DNA of 64,000 bases from Marvania coccoides (GCA_963854735.1 OY978097.1:1302001-1366000), one strand, 5' to 3'. Positions 43,121-54,943 are shown, numbered from the stretch's first letter. Numbers and translations are program-made. The notes: generated by a model from the letters alone, not told the origin.

Positions 43121-43387
43121 TATAATGCCATGGCAGGCGCCGCGCTACAGCTCCATGGGCGTTTTCATTTTGTCTGCTGCAGGGTTTGCTCCTTGCCACG
43201 TCAGAATGCGCCACTTTTGCTGTGTAAACCAGCGGAAAATTGGCCACCAGTATCGTGTGCACATGCATTTATCGGAGCCGCTGGCGCTCTTAGCAATGAT
43301 GGCCTTATGCGGGAGAGGCGGCACCTCCCCTGGCGTAGCTTTGCTGCAACCCCTCTTGAAAAGGGCGGCTTCCTCCACGTGGACTAT
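43121..43387 (-). repeat. Inverted-repeat arm B (possible ncRNA or relic gene)
   Basis: Homologous to arm A when read on the minus strand: gtggagg at 43372-43378, aagagcgccag at 43281-43291, gtggcaaggag at 43189-43199, ggcgcctgcc at 43132-43141. The minus-strand frame here (43145-43378) keeps some resemblance to the arm A frame (LPHKAIIAKSA against LPKAIAKSA), which could reflect common coding ancestry. Confidence 0.6.
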
Positions 43388-43428
43388 GAATGATTACAGA
43401 GTTTGTCCCGCGTACATTCCACGCTTGG

Positions 43429-43437
43429 TATTTTATA
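43429..43437 (-). promoter_or_regulatory. TATA-like box upstream of arm B
   Basis: On the minus strand this reads TATAAAATA, about 50-60 nt before the conserved start of arm B, mirroring the arrangement at arm A. Confidence 0.35.
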
Positions 43438-43646
43438 TTGAGAAATACAAGTGCTGTGCCTCGTTCGGCTCTGCGAAAATTGACGAAAATTCAAGACCAG
43501 GGACGACAAAAGTGAGCCCCCCGCAATGAAAACTGGCTGAAAGATAAAATTATTTATTGAATTAAATTCATAAACGTTCTGCCTTCAATATCATCTTTAA
43601 AAAAACGGGTGAATGTGCTAAATTTCGGGACGACAATCAAAAAGTG

Positions 43647-45241
43647 ATGGCTGAACCGTCCGGAAAGGTGTCCGGTGCCAGCCAAAAGGCGAGTGTCTGG
43701 CTGCGATGGTGTCGCAGTGACGATTTAATGTTCCTTAGGCGCCTCTGACCCTTGCATTTTGTGTGCACCTGTTGCAGGCGTTGGAGCGTCGGCTGGAGGT
43801 GATGTCCCCACAAGAGAAGGAGGAGCTGGGAAGGCAGGCATTGGCGAAGCTGATGAAGTCGAGAAAGCTGCAGATTGCCGGGCGGGTGAGTTTCGGATGG
43901 AACGCACGCAGCAGCAAGTCATTTCTCCTGAACAGCCACTGACACTTGTTTATATCAAATTCGCGCAGCAAGTGTCGCTCAAGAAGGCAGCCGACGCGCT
44001 GCAGCGGAAACGGGAGCTGTATGAGAAGGGCGTGTTTGATGAGGACGTTCGAACGATTCCGCGCGTTGACGCCAATGAGTTGGTGCCGTCCACGTTGCTG
44101 CGGCCGTGGAGCCAAAAACAGATGCTGAGGCCAGACGAGGAAGACGCCCTGCCGCTGGTGCGTTTTTATTTTCTTACTGTTTCTTTCTTCTCCTTTTACT
44201 TTTTTCGCTGACTTGCTTTCATTTATAACTCAACTCTGCAGCAACGCCTGGGCCACGGCAACTACTTCAGCGCAGGCCCCGAGATTTTCGGAATGAAGAT
44301 GCCCTGGGACCGTAATTTCGCGTACGGCATATGTGAGTTAGTCGCCCTTCAATTCTCTCATCTTTCCACAGCTCAAATTTCATCCACCTAATATCCGTCC
44401 ATTTTCCTTATATCACACAAACAGTTGCTCGCCCAAATCGCGTGCGGAAGGTCATGGCCTCGGCTTGGGCTGGTCGCAACCCCGAAGAGGTGCTGGACGA
44501 CCCCGCTTTCTACCATGACATGCTGCGGCGGTGCAACCAGGTGGAGATGACGCTGATGGTGCTCACCACAAAACAGCTCAAGCTGGCAGAGGTGCGGCCG
44601 GCGGTGGAGAGCACCCTGCGGCACAGCATGGAACGGCTCAGCGGCGGGCAGCCGCTCAAGGAGGAGGAAGGAGCGGCGCTGCAGAAATTCATCCACCTGC
44701 TGGACGGTATTTAATCAAATTGTCTTCCTTCTTTTTTAGATATACATATATTTACCCATCCATGTTTTTCAAATACCTTGCAGACCAGCGGTTGGAGAAG
44801 TCTGGGTGGGTGAAGGGCCGCGCCATAATGAAGGGCACGCACATCGTAGTGGCGGTGCTGCCAGACGGGGCTCTGTCTGCCGAAGCCATCACCCCTGGGC
44901 CCATTTCCGCGCGTAAAACCAGCTTCATAGGTACCTCCACCAGTCCCCTGCTCACTGCAGCGGTGTTTGACGCCTTTGTGGGCCCTGAAGCGGCCGATCC
45001 GGTGGGCAGGAGGCAGACGGGTCGGGGCTTCCTGTGGGCGGCCAATGGGCTGCCGTTTAAGACCGCACGAGGGCGGGGGTGGGCTGTGGACGTCGCGGAC
45101 TCCAGCGGGGTCGTTGATTTTTCAGACTGCGCGGTGGAGGAGCACCTGAGCGCGGCCGCAGAGCTGTTCTGTCTGACTGCCAGCAGCGAGGGGCCGGCGC
45201 CACGCATGCTGGTCAACCGGATTGCTCTGGGCAGTGCATGA
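43647..45241 (+). CDS. Unrecognised conserved-looking protein, six exons
   Basis: Exons 43647-43688, 43778-43885, 43969-44157, 44242-44332, 44425-44706, 44784-45241, phases all consistent, 389 residues. The N-terminus is helical (ALERRLEVMSPQEKEELGRQ). A central part is rich in aromatic and charged residues typical of a folded domain (GNYFSAGPEIFGMKMPWDRN, FAYGIFARPNRVRKVMASAW). The C-terminal ~150 residues look like a beta-rich domain (HIVVAVLPDGALSAEAITPG). No signal peptide or clear membrane span. I do not recognise it. The first intron (43689-43777) is GC-AG (AAG|GCGAGT...GCAG). TGTAA lies at 45255-45259. Confidence 0.75.
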
Positions 45242-45624
45242 CTTGATATGATGATGTAATATGACTAAATAAAAACTATGTATCTTTACAAAGACATTCA
45301 TATTCTCAACTGGCGGCGGTTATTATTTAAAAAAATCAATTCGGAGGACGAGCTACAAAAGAGGAAAAGAAAATCAAAGGGGAGCGAGCGCGACGGTACG
45401 GTATACGAGACAAAGGGGCAGAAAAAAGAAATAGTATGGACCATGAAAACAATAACCAGATGTGAAAGCACTAGGCAACAACGAATACATGATGGTGCAA
45501 GGTATACAGGTTTGAAAGAAGACTGCTGTAAGGAAAAGTAAAAAGCAGGTTTTTGAAGGTATCTGCGAAAGTTATAACTTTATTCTCCGTGGACAAAGAC
45601 AAGGTTGGTGACGTGACGGTGTTT
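45242..45624. other. Intergenic, convergent 3' ends, 383 bp
   Basis: Purine-rich, AT-rich DNA between two convergent stop codons. No gene seen. Confidence 0.45.
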
Positions 45625-47570
45625 CTACAAGGAACCGAAAGAATCTGTGGGCGAGCTGCCCCAGGGCCCAACGCGCTGCCGCTCAACGATGCCGAACGAG
45701 AAAATGGCAGAGGAGGGATCGCTCCTGCGGGGGAGGTCAGGGGGCCTGCCCTGCCTGGCAGCAGCCACCGCGGCGGGGGTATCCCCGGGATAGGCCCTGA
45801 TGGGGGGCGCACTGGAGCTCATCTCCCCACTCTCCATCAGCCTGCCGCCACTGTCCATCAGCGCCCGCTGCACGCGCGCCTTGTCCGGCAGCGCCCCCTG
45901 CGCGTCGGTCACGTACAGCGTGTGTCCGCAGCTGTTTGACGTGGCAAACGTGCGGACCTTGGCGCGGGTGATGGACAGGCCCGCCTGCTGCAGCTGCCGC
46001 GCCAGTGCCGCCAAACAGCCGTATCGGTCCATGGACTTGACGTGCACCTTGATGCCCTTGGGGAAGCGCCGCTGGATGGAGGAGTCCAGCATGGCCTGCA
46101 GCAGCGCCGCCCCCTCGGCACTGAACTCGCCGTCCCCAGACCGGGGGCGCAGAAAGAACTCCTGGTGCGCCCAGCCGTCGGGCCCCGAGTCGATGGTGGC
46201 GTGGTAGATGTCGAAATCGAGGTCTGCCAGGGTGCAGACGGTGTCAAACAGCAGCTTGGTGCGGTCGCGGCAGCGGATGCTAACGGTCCAGTAGTTGGGG
46301 TGGTGACAGTGGGATATTTCGATCACGGGGCGGTCCAGCTTGGGGGACACGAACGCGAGGGGCTCCACCTCCATGCCTGCAGAGTTGACCACCGATGACA
46401 CCATTGAGTCGGCAGGGGAGCTGTCCTTGGTGGCAGCGTCGCTGACGGGGGAGGGGGAGTAGTCGCTGCTGCTGTTGCCGCCGTCGGTGTCGCCCCTGCC
46501 GCCGGTGGGGGACCACAGCCCTGCCCCCGCCCGCGCCCGCTCCCACTCGGAGCGTTCTTCCTCCAGCATGAGCTGGTGCAGGCGGCGGTCGTGGTGCACC
46601 TCGCCGCGCAGGGTCTGCGAGCGCACGGTGTAGGACCCGCCCATGCTCTGCATGATCTCCCCCACCATCACCCGCAGCCGCTGCAGCTTGGCCTCGTCAG
46701 TCACTGGCTTACCCTTCTCGGTGACGCTGAACACAAAGGCAACGCGCCCCTTGTACGTCCACACTGCAGCGGAACGCACGTTGCACCCGCTATGCGTCAG
46801 CAGCTGCATCACGTCGGCCAGCAGTCCCGCGCGGTCAACGCCCGACAGCTCAAACACTGTAGACTCTACGCGGTGGGCGTCGTCAGTGTCGTCGCCGTTG
46901 GCCACCAGGTCCTCGTCGTGCATGTACACGTTGAGCATCTGCGTGAAGGGAGAAAGGGAAGAGGGGTGAGAAATCATACAAATGTTTCAACTTAATTGAG
47001 CTGTTTCACTCGCCTGCTTGACGCTCTGCAGCTTCTTGGGGTTGCGGACCTTGCCCCCTTGGGCCTCACTCACCAAAAACACTGCGGATAATGAGCAAAA
47101 GAGGATGAGTGGGAAGGGAGCAGCACCCACGACAAAATAATTGGTATCAGTATATCAGTAGAAAAAGGAGCTCACTGTCATGAAACCAGCCACCATCGCT
47201 GGAAATTCGCGCGCTGTTGATGCGAAGCCCGAGCTCCGTGATGTGTTGAACGACCTGTGCGGAAATGGGAACAGATAAATAAATTGCCCTGAAAAATCAA
47301 CAGGGAAAAAAACCTAAGGTTACTCACAAACACGAGGCTGCCCGGCCGGTTGGCGGAGTCTATAGTCACCAGCGTCGAATGGGGGTCTCCGGTGTTGTCA
47401 ATGTGGACCTCAGGGGGGTGAACACGGAGTTCAAGCGTCAAATTGTCGAGGAGCGCACCGTCCTCGTCCACGGCGCAATGGAGTGACTGCTTCTCTTTCT
47501 CTTGCCACTCATTCAACGCCATAAGCGAAGGGGTAGCCCGCAGGCTCCCTTTTATGAGATTTAAAGACAT
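45625..47570 (-). CDS. ACT-domain repeat protein (ACR family)
   Basis: Exons 47328-47570, 47176-47254, 47014-47081 and 45625-46938 (minus) give 567 residues. Four ACT domains can be seen: STLVTIDSANRPGSLVF (N-terminal, split by introns), ESTVFELSGVDRAGLLADVM, NYWTVSIRCRDRTKLLFDTV and KVHVKSMDRYGCLAALARQL. Each has the Asp-Arg-x-Gly/Lys-x-L turn that binds amino acids. ACR proteins resemble the regulatory end of GlnD and are thought to sense amino acids such as glutamine in plants. No nucleotidyltransferase domain is present. Intron 3 (46939-47013) is GC-AG (CAG|GCGAGT). The C-terminal ~60 residues are Ser/Pro-rich. Confidence 0.87.
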
Positions 47571-47995
47571 CTTTTTTCACATTGCTGAATTCGTCAGCTT
47601 CCCTTCCCGATTCAACACCCTCATTCCGTACGCCTTTTCTAAACGAGTCGAATTTTTAATTTAAAGAATTTATTTTTTACTTTTTACTACGGGAGCTTTC
47701 TCGAGACATTTATCACCTCAATTCCAACAGGCCACTGTGTGTGGCCGCAAATGAATCATCTGGCCCGCCATACCTACACATACACATGTACAAGTGGTTG
47801 CCAGACTGTTGATGGAGCGTTAAGAGGCCCTCCCCCTGCTCTGTTTTTCAAAACACGTGTCCTTAATGCAGTTCTTGAGGCCTTCACTCACTTTCTCTCC
47901 AGTGGCCAAGACTCTAACTTTAAGCTCTGTATCAGCTCAGCATCGCATCTGATCACTTATTACAACATAACATAAACGCCAGACCCCTCAAATGC
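47571..47995 (-). other. Intergenic, 425 bp
   Basis: ACR promoter side and CYP71 3' UTR. TTACA at 47960-47964 (TGTAA on the minus strand) is 32 nt past the CYP71 stop. No gene seen. Confidence 0.45.
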
Positions 47996-50092
47996 TCAGG
48001 CCCCTTCGTCAAGCACCGTCCTCGGCTCAATGTTCACAATTTTGATGTCCTCAAAGGGCTTGTCGCTGCGCGGGTTGGTCTTCGTCTTCTCGATGGCGGT
48101 CACCACGTCCATGCCCTTCACCACCCGCCCAAATACCGTGTGCTTGTTGTCTAGCCATGGGGTGGGCACCGTCGTGATAAAAAACTGAGAGCCGTTGGTG
48201 CCAGGCCCAGCGTTGGCCATCGACAGGGTGTAGGGGCGGTCGTGCTTGAGCGCACGGTTGAACTCGTCCTCAAACTCCCCGCCCCAGATGCTCTCTCCTC
48301 CCGTGCCGTCGCCCAGGGGGTCTCCTGTCTGTAGCATGAAGCCTTTGATCACGCGGTGGAAGATGACGCCGTCGTAGTACCCATTCTTGGCATGCGTGGT
48401 GAAGTTCTCCACGGTGCGGGGGCATTCGTCGGGGAACAACTTGACCCAGATGTCTCCAAACGTTGTGTGCAAAATGGCGCCACGAGGAAGGTCCAGCAAC
48501 GAACCCACGCCGGCCAACGCGCCCGCGGCAGCTGCCGCTGCCTCCCCCATGGGGCGCTCGTTGAACACGTCCCGCCCCTTGCCGGTCTCCTCGTCCTCTG
48601 AAGGTTCCCGCTGCGTGAACAGAAAGAGGCGCTCCTTGTGGTAGGCGCAGCACAGCAGGGTGGGGTCTCCCGTGGGCACCTTGGCGGCGCCGTCCACGGG
48701 GATCTTCATGGCTTTGCGGCTGCCCCGCCCCTGGTAGAGGGCAATGCGAAGGAAGCGCTCCGTGTTTTCCACTTTTCCGATCACTTTGACGAGCCGGTTG
48801 GTCATCAGGTTGACCACCTTGATGCCCAGCAGGGTGGGGTACAGCAGAAAATTGCTGCTGGAGTCGAACACAACGTTGGGCCGGGGGGCATCGGCGTCCG
48901 CAGCCAGTTCTTTTTCCACTGCAACTCTCCGGCCAAAATCAATGGGATCCACAGCGTACAGCTCTGTGTGTATTTAAGGGGGGGGAGGAAGAGAGGGTAG
49001 GGGTTAGAAGAGAGGGTATTTTCAGCTCGGCGCAAAAATAAATAAATATGTTAACGGCACACTGAAAGCCCAAAACCCCCATAAACCCGAATAGAATACG
49101 AGAGAATGTGGGGAAATTACCTCCGCCTGTGCGCTGCAGGTCCTGGGCGCAGGCCAGCGATTCGTCGTAGGCCCTGGAAAGCTTGCCCTCCAGGAATTTG
49201 AACACCCTGATCTTGTGGTCGCTGCCATACACCGCAAACCGCCCCCCGTCTGGCGCCACTGCAATCGACCACGCCTGCGCTTTTGCACGCATCAGGGCGT
49301 ACAGGTCGGTGTCCAGCTTGGAGGCAAAATGGCGCTCGTCTTTGGACAGCTGGCAGTCCTTGGGGGACCAGTACTCGATGATTCCTGCAGCAGGCAATTA
49401 AATTAAATTTCTAATTTCAACTAAAAAACTACAACTGTCGATCAAAGTGTAGTTTCTTCTATTCCCTCACCTTTGCTGTCCGCCGAGACGACGATGTTGT
49501 ATGCCTCGTTGTACCGCATGGCCGTCACCGGCGCCATGTGGGCGTTCACCGAGCCCACAGGGTCGCTGCTGCCGGTGCTGACGTCGTAAACGTGAACAGC
49601 AGCGCTGCCGGCGTCAGACACGGCCAAACGCTGCTCTGCGTCCCCCCGCTGGATGACCCACTCCACACAGCCTGGGGTGTAGGGCAGCCGCAGCATGGCA
49701 ATCATGTCAAAGGTGGCAACGTCAAAAACTTTTGCAGTCTTGTCGGTGGAAATGCTGGCGCACAGGGAGCCGTCTGCAGAGACGCACAGCCCGGTGACGG
49801 GCCCCAGGTGGGCCTTGAACTGCTTGGCGAACTCCACTTCCAACGGCCCCTTCTTCCAGAACTTGATGTGGCCGTCCACGCTGGCGGTGATGAGAAAATC
49901 GGTGGCCTCAGCCACCGCCACCTGCGTCACCGTGTCGCGGTGCATGTAGCTCCTCTCGTACATGTCAGACAGCGGGAGGGCGTGCAGATATTGCCCTTCA
50001 AACTGCAAAGTCTTTCGTTTTTTGGCCTTGGGCATCTCTGGGCCAGCCAGCACCTCTTCATCCTCGACCTCCTCGGGGCGTGGTGGATCCAT
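47996..50092 (-). CDS. CYP71: WD40-cyclophilin CYP71 / PPWD1
   Basis: Exons 49471-50092, 49121-49384 and 47996-48963 (minus, GT-AG) give 617 residues. The N-terminal half has WD40 repeats ([43 protein letters not shown] across the first junction). The C-terminal cyclophilin domain (about residues 465-617) has the active-site residues: [14 protein letters not shown] (Arg, Phe, Gln), [12 protein letters not shown], and W in [12 protein letters not shown] that governs cyclosporin binding. Arabidopsis CYP71 binds histone H3 and helps Polycomb silencing and CAF-1 loading; human PPWD1 is spliceosomal. FAS2, its known partner in plants, is also in this window. Confidence 0.93.
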
Positions 50093-50502
50093 ACGAGTAT
50101 AATTTAGTCGAGGGAAGCTGCCATAAAAGGGCACAAATAAATTTGGTGATGGTGAATAAATCTATTTATATTTCGCGCAGCCTTCTGAGATAACCAGGCT
50201 TGCAATTGACTCTTGTTGTAGTAAGTTTACGTGAGAGTATGTTTATTCTAAAGCAAGCAGGGGCAGCATGTCGGGGCACCTTTTCCTCCGCTGCACCTGC
50301 ACCCTCCCACTTACACTTTCTCTTTGCAGCCCATCCCTCCCATCTTGGCTCTTATGGCACCGACGTCACGCCATCACTGATCTCTCCACTGAATCAACTT
50401 CCCAATAAGAAATAGAAGAAGCATATTTTACAGCGTAATATTTTTTATTTTTTTCCCCACTGAAAAGGGATACTATTTTTTTTCAAGATCTACACCATCA
50501 TT
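50093..50502 (-). other. Intergenic, 410 bp
   Basis: CYP71 promoter side and eL13 3' UTR. TTACA near 50428 fits an eL13 polyadenylation signal. No gene seen. Confidence 0.4.
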
Positions 50503-51217
50503 CTACTCCTTTTCTGCCGCCGCGGCCTCCGCCGCCCTCTTCGCGCGAATGCCGATCAACCGTGCGTTCATCCGCTCCAGGCGCAGGGTGGCGTACGCCT
50601 TCTCCGCGCGCATGGCGTCAGTGATGGCCACCTTCTCCAGCACGGGGGCGGTCTTGGTGATGGGCAGCAGGGCGCCCTTGAGCTGGGCGGCGGTCTTGAG
50701 CTCCTCAGCCGAGGCATCGCCAGCCTTGGGCTTGTTGGCGCGGCGGGGGAACACAACCAGGTTGGCCTTGTAGGCCTTCAGCCTGTTAACGTTCTCCTGC
50801 AGTCCCTCCAGCGAGCGGTTCTTGCGGCGGTGGTCCACGGCGATGCCCACAGTGGGGGCCACCTTGGCGGAGATGCCGGCAGCCTTCAGCTCCTCCAGAG
50901 TGAACCCACGGCCGGCGCGACGCTTGCTGTTGTACTTGATGGTCTGTCCGTGCACGATGGGGCGCAGGGCACCAGCGGTGGGGCGGGGGAACTCATTCTT
51001 GGCCTTTTCGGCGCGGGCTGCAAACACATTTTGGGAGTGATAAGCTTGTGGGCGATCTGCTTCTTTTGCGACTCCTCTTCCTCGGCGTGAAATCAAACTC
51101 ACCGTTCCTCCTCCTCTGCTTGCGAGCGGGCTGGTTGAACCAGGTCCGCACTCCAATAATCTGATGCCACTTCTTCTTGAAGTGCTGGTGCGGGATCTCG
51201 TTGTTGTGGCGCACCAT
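50503..51217 (-). CDS. RPL13: Large-subunit ribosomal protein eL13
   Basis: Coding exons 51103-51217 and 50503-51017 (minus; GTGAGT...TTGCAG) give 209 residues, the usual length. [79 protein letters not shown] and VVFPRR are all family landmarks, closest to plant eL13. A 5' UTR intron is likely: an acceptor TTTGCAG at about 51233 and a donor CAG|GTGAGA near 51368 bracket it, so transcription starts beyond 51369. Introns near the start are common in algal ribosomal-protein genes. Confidence 0.96.
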
Positions 51218-51641
51218 CTTTGCAGAGTCGCCCTGCAAATAAATAAATAATGCGAATCCGATTCAGACACCGGCGGCAGGCGGGCCCACAAAATGGAAGT
51301 CGAATTGAAAGACGGCGGCAGTCGGCGGGCACTTTAATGCTGTCCCGGTGCAAGCAGGATTTCTCACCTGTTAGAAAGAGGACGAAGAGATCGAAAACAG
51401 CGTTCAAGTAGCCTGAGACGCAAAAATTCCTGGGACTAGGCTTGACCTCCTTGTATGCTTGAAAACAAAGCTTTCGGTAATTTAGCCCGTGAATTTTCGA
51501 ATTGATTGATCACTCGTTTGGTTTGATTTAATCCCGAATTTGTGATGATCACAGATCACGGGGCTCCCTGATTGGCCCCGAAACTGGACATCTTTACTTC
51601 CCCAATGCCTCTATTTTGAAAAGATCAACAGCCTCGTAGGG
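51218..51641. promoter_or_regulatory. Divergent region (eL13 / TPS), including eL13 5' UTR intron
   Basis: The eL13 leader exon and 5' UTR intron take up 51218 to about 51400. The rest is the shared promoter region with the trehalose-6-phosphate synthase gene. No firm motifs. Confidence 0.4.
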
Positions 51642-54600
51642 ATGTCGTCCAACGCAGAGGAAACCCCAACCATCCCGGCAGGCCTGGATCCAGAGGCGGG
51701 GCCAGCACAGGCCTCGACATCCACCACGCCGCAGGTCCCCGCCAGTCGAGTTGGTGAGTCCATCCACCAGGCCCTCTGCCCTGCCTGCTTTCTCTACTAC
51801 GCCCCGCCTTCTTCAAAAAGAAACTAGACCCTATCATTCTATCCTTCTCCGCCGTCACCCTTCCCTCCCCATTATTCGCCCCTTTTCAGACCGCCTGCTG
51901 CTGCAGCGCCTGCGCAAGTCGCAGAGCACCACCGTGCTATACGGTGAGCAGCCAGCCGACCTGCTGGAACAGTTTGTCAGCCACGACAGCACCGCGGGGG
52001 GGCTGTACCCCCCGTTGGACAACAACTCCACGCAGCGGCTCATCGTCGTTGCCAACCGCCTGCCGGTGTCCGCCTACAAGGATCGAGACGGGCGGTGGAA
52101 GCTGCAGGTCAGCGCAGGGGGGCTGGTGAGCGCGCTCATGGGGGTGGGTAATTTTGAAACGCGGTGGATAGGGTGGCCGGGGGTGTACATAGAGGAGGGG
52201 GCGGAGCGGGATGAGCTCACAGCTGCGCTCGAAGGGGAGGGCTACGCGCCAGTGTACCTGGACCAAAAGACGTGCGACCTGCACTACAACGGCTTTTGCA
52301 ACTCGGTGCTGTGGCAGCTGTTTCACTACGTTCCGCTCAACATTGACTCCAAGCTGTCGGAGACTCGCATGCTGCAGTTCCAGTGGGCGGCGCACCAACT
52401 GGCCAATCGGCAGTTTGCGGACGTGGTGCTGCGGCACTACAACCGCGGGGACATCGTGTGGGTGCAGGACTACCACCTTATGCTGCTGCCGGCGATTCTC
52501 AAAGAGCGACACGCACGCATGAAGGTGGGGTTCTTCCTGCACACCCCCTTCCCCTCGTCGGAGATCTACCGCACGCTGGCGGTGCGGGAGGAACTGCTGC
52601 GCGCGGTGCTGCGCGCCGACTTGATCGGGTTTCACACGTACGACTATGCTCGCCACTTTGTGTCGGCCTGCACCCGCATTCTGGGGCTGGAGGGCACGCC
52701 TGCGGGCGTGGAGGACAACGGCTCGCTCACCCGCGTTGCCGCCTTCCCCATTGGCATCGATCCGGACCGGTTCACCGCCGCCCTGGAGTCCCCCGAAGTG
52801 AGGGCCAACGTGGCGCAGCTGCTCAACCGCTACGCCGGACGCAAAGTCATGCTGGGGGTGGACCGGCTGGACATGATCAAGGGCATCCCGCAGAAGCTGC
52901 TGGCGTTCGAGAAGTTTCTGGAGGAGCACCCCGAGTGGCGGGACAAGGTGCTGCTGGTGCAGATCGCAGTGCCCTCGCGCACAGACGTGCCAGAGTACCA
53001 GCGGCTGCGCAGCATGGTACACGAGGTGGTGGGGCGCATCAACGGGCAGTACGGCACGCTCACCCACGTTCCCATCTACCACCTGGACCGCCAGCTGTCG
53101 TTTGATGAGTTGGTGGCGCTGTACGCCATCACTGACGTGGCGCTGGTGACCTCGCTGCGCGACGGCATGAACCTGGTGTCGTACGAGTACGTGGCGTGCC
53201 AGCGAGACAATGCAGGTGTGCTAATTCTGTCGGAGTTTGCAGGGGCGGCACAGAGCTTGGGGGCGGGGTCAATTCTGGTGAATCCGTGGAACATCAACGA
53301 CCTGGCGCACGCCATCGAGTACGCACTGACGATGAGCGACGCGGAGCGGCGGGAGCGGCACCGTCAGAACTACATGCACGTCACGATCCACACTGCCCAG
53401 ACGTGGGCAGACACCTTCATCTCAGAGCTCAACGACACCCACGTAGAGGCGGAGCTGCGCACCAAGAACATCCCCCCACACGTGAGTAAAATTTTACTGT
53501 TAAAATAAACATTTTTCTCAGGAATGTTTGCGGTTGCCTTGTGGTCTTTTTCTCCTCGAAAAAATATCAATCGCTCCTTGCAAAACCTGACCTTTTTCTT
53601 CATTTCCCCCTCAAATACAGTTGGACCTGGACCAAGCTGTGCATGACTACAAGACCAGCCACAAGCGGCTGCTGGTGCTGGGCTACAACGCAACGCTGAC
53701 CACCGCTGTCGAGGCCCCTCGCCAGCCCAAGAAGCACTTTGACCAGATCCAGTCGCAGACGCGCGTCAACCCAGCAGCCTACTCCTGCCTGGCCGCGCTG
53801 GTCAAAGACCCCGATGTTGAAATCGTCATCTTCAGCGGCAGCGAAAAGGAGCGCCTCTCAGAAGTGTTTGGCAGGCTGCGGGTGTGGCTGGCGGCGGAAA
53901 ACGGCGCGGTGGTGCGTCCACCCGACACCTCGGAGTGGATGACCATGGTGGAGTCCCCTGGGGGCGACTGGAAAGAGAGCGTGCAGCTGGTGCTAGAATA
54001 CTTTTGCGAGCGCACGCCACGGTCGTTCGTGGAGCAGCGCGGCACCTCCCTGGTGTGGAACTACAAGTATGCAGACGTGGAGTTTGGCCGCATCCAGGCG
54101 CGCGACCTGCTGCAGCATCTGTTGACTGGGCCCATCAGCAACGCCCCGGTGGACATCGTTCGGGGGTCAAAGAGCATAGAGGTGCGCCCTGTGGGGGTCA
54201 CCAAAGGCTCCTCCATGGAGCGCATTCTGCAGACCATGGCCTCCAACGGCGACGTGGCGGAGATCGACTTTGTGTTGGTGGCTGGCCACTTTTTGGCGAG
54301 GGATGAGAACGTGTTTACGCTGTTTGAGGGGCAGCAAGGGGGGACGGCGGCCACCGAAGCAATCCCAGTCAGCGAGGCCCTGTCTTCCGACGGCCCCCCA
54401 TTGTCGCTGTTTGAATCCCTGGGCAGCGGCGACCTTTCTTCCCTGGACCGCCTGCCGCCCACCATCACTGCCAGCGGGACCGCCATGCGGCGGGACGACT
54501 CCGTGACCAGCTCGGGCACGGGGCAGGTGGAGAACAACAAGCGGCGGTCGCCGCTGGGGCCCACGGAGCTGCCCTTCCCGCTGCCTCCCAAACATTTGTA

Positions 54601-54943
54601 CACATGCACTGTGGGACGCAGCATGGCCTCAAAGGCAAAGTGAGTTGCTTGCTTGCCTTCTTGCTTGCTTTCTTGCTTTCTTGCTTTCTTGCTTGCTTGC
54701 CAGTATAGTATATTATGCAACATTTTTGAACACAGTTGAATATTTCATTTACTTCGAGTGCTGAGTTGCATTTTCATGACTGATTTTAGGTACTGTCTGA
54801 CTGGGTCTACCGAGGTGGCCTCGCTGCTACATCAGTTTGCCACAGCGACGGGAATGAAGCTCGAAGGGGACCTGCCCGTGTCCATGGCAGGCTGGCTCAG
54901 CGGAGAGCTGAATGACGGCTTCAACGCCGATCAAACAGCCTGA
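51642..54943 (+). CDS. TPS1: Trehalose-6-phosphate synthase, class I plant type with inactive phosphatase domain
   Basis: Exons 51642-51753, 51890-53481, 53621-54639 and 54790-54943 (GT-AG) give 958 residues. The GT20 synthase domain (about 75-560) has RLIVVANRLPVS, GWPGVY, the substrate-binding WVQDYHLMLLPA, FLHTPFPSSEIYR, GVDRLDMIKGIPQK, REYVA-type YEYVACQ and LSEFAGAAQSLG. The C-terminal phosphatase-like domain keeps LIWNYKYAD-type WNYKYADVEFGR, but its first catalytic motif, normally D-x-D-G-T, reads GYNATLT. This is the state of Arabidopsis TPS1 (GFNATLT), an active synthase without phosphatase activity. The N-terminus is short. A tetranucleotide repeat lies in intron 3. Confidence 0.95.
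54644..54702. repeat. Tetranucleotide microsatellite (TTGC/TTTC)
   Basis: About 14 units of ttgc, ttcttgc and tttc variants, lying in the last intron of the TPS gene just after the GTGAGT donor. Confidence 0.85.

Larger units (their letters stand above)
42338..43646. other. Divergent region containing two inverted homologous copies
   Basis: 1.3 kb between the eL41 start (minus) and the start of the six-exon gene (plus). Its main content is the imperfect inverted repeat described separately (arms ~42519-42794 and ~43121-43387). Plus-strand frames 42519-42743 (74 codons) and 42887-43393 (168 codons) are open but match no family I recognise. Confidence 0.5.

Noticed and set aside
42887..43393. 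168-codon plus-strand open frame in the inverted-repeat region
   Set aside because: It runs through the spacer and antisense through arm B, has no family resemblance and no supporting splice pattern, so it is not called as a gene.
51937..53082. 381-codon minus-strand open frame
   Set aside because: Antisense shadow of the TPS synthase domain.
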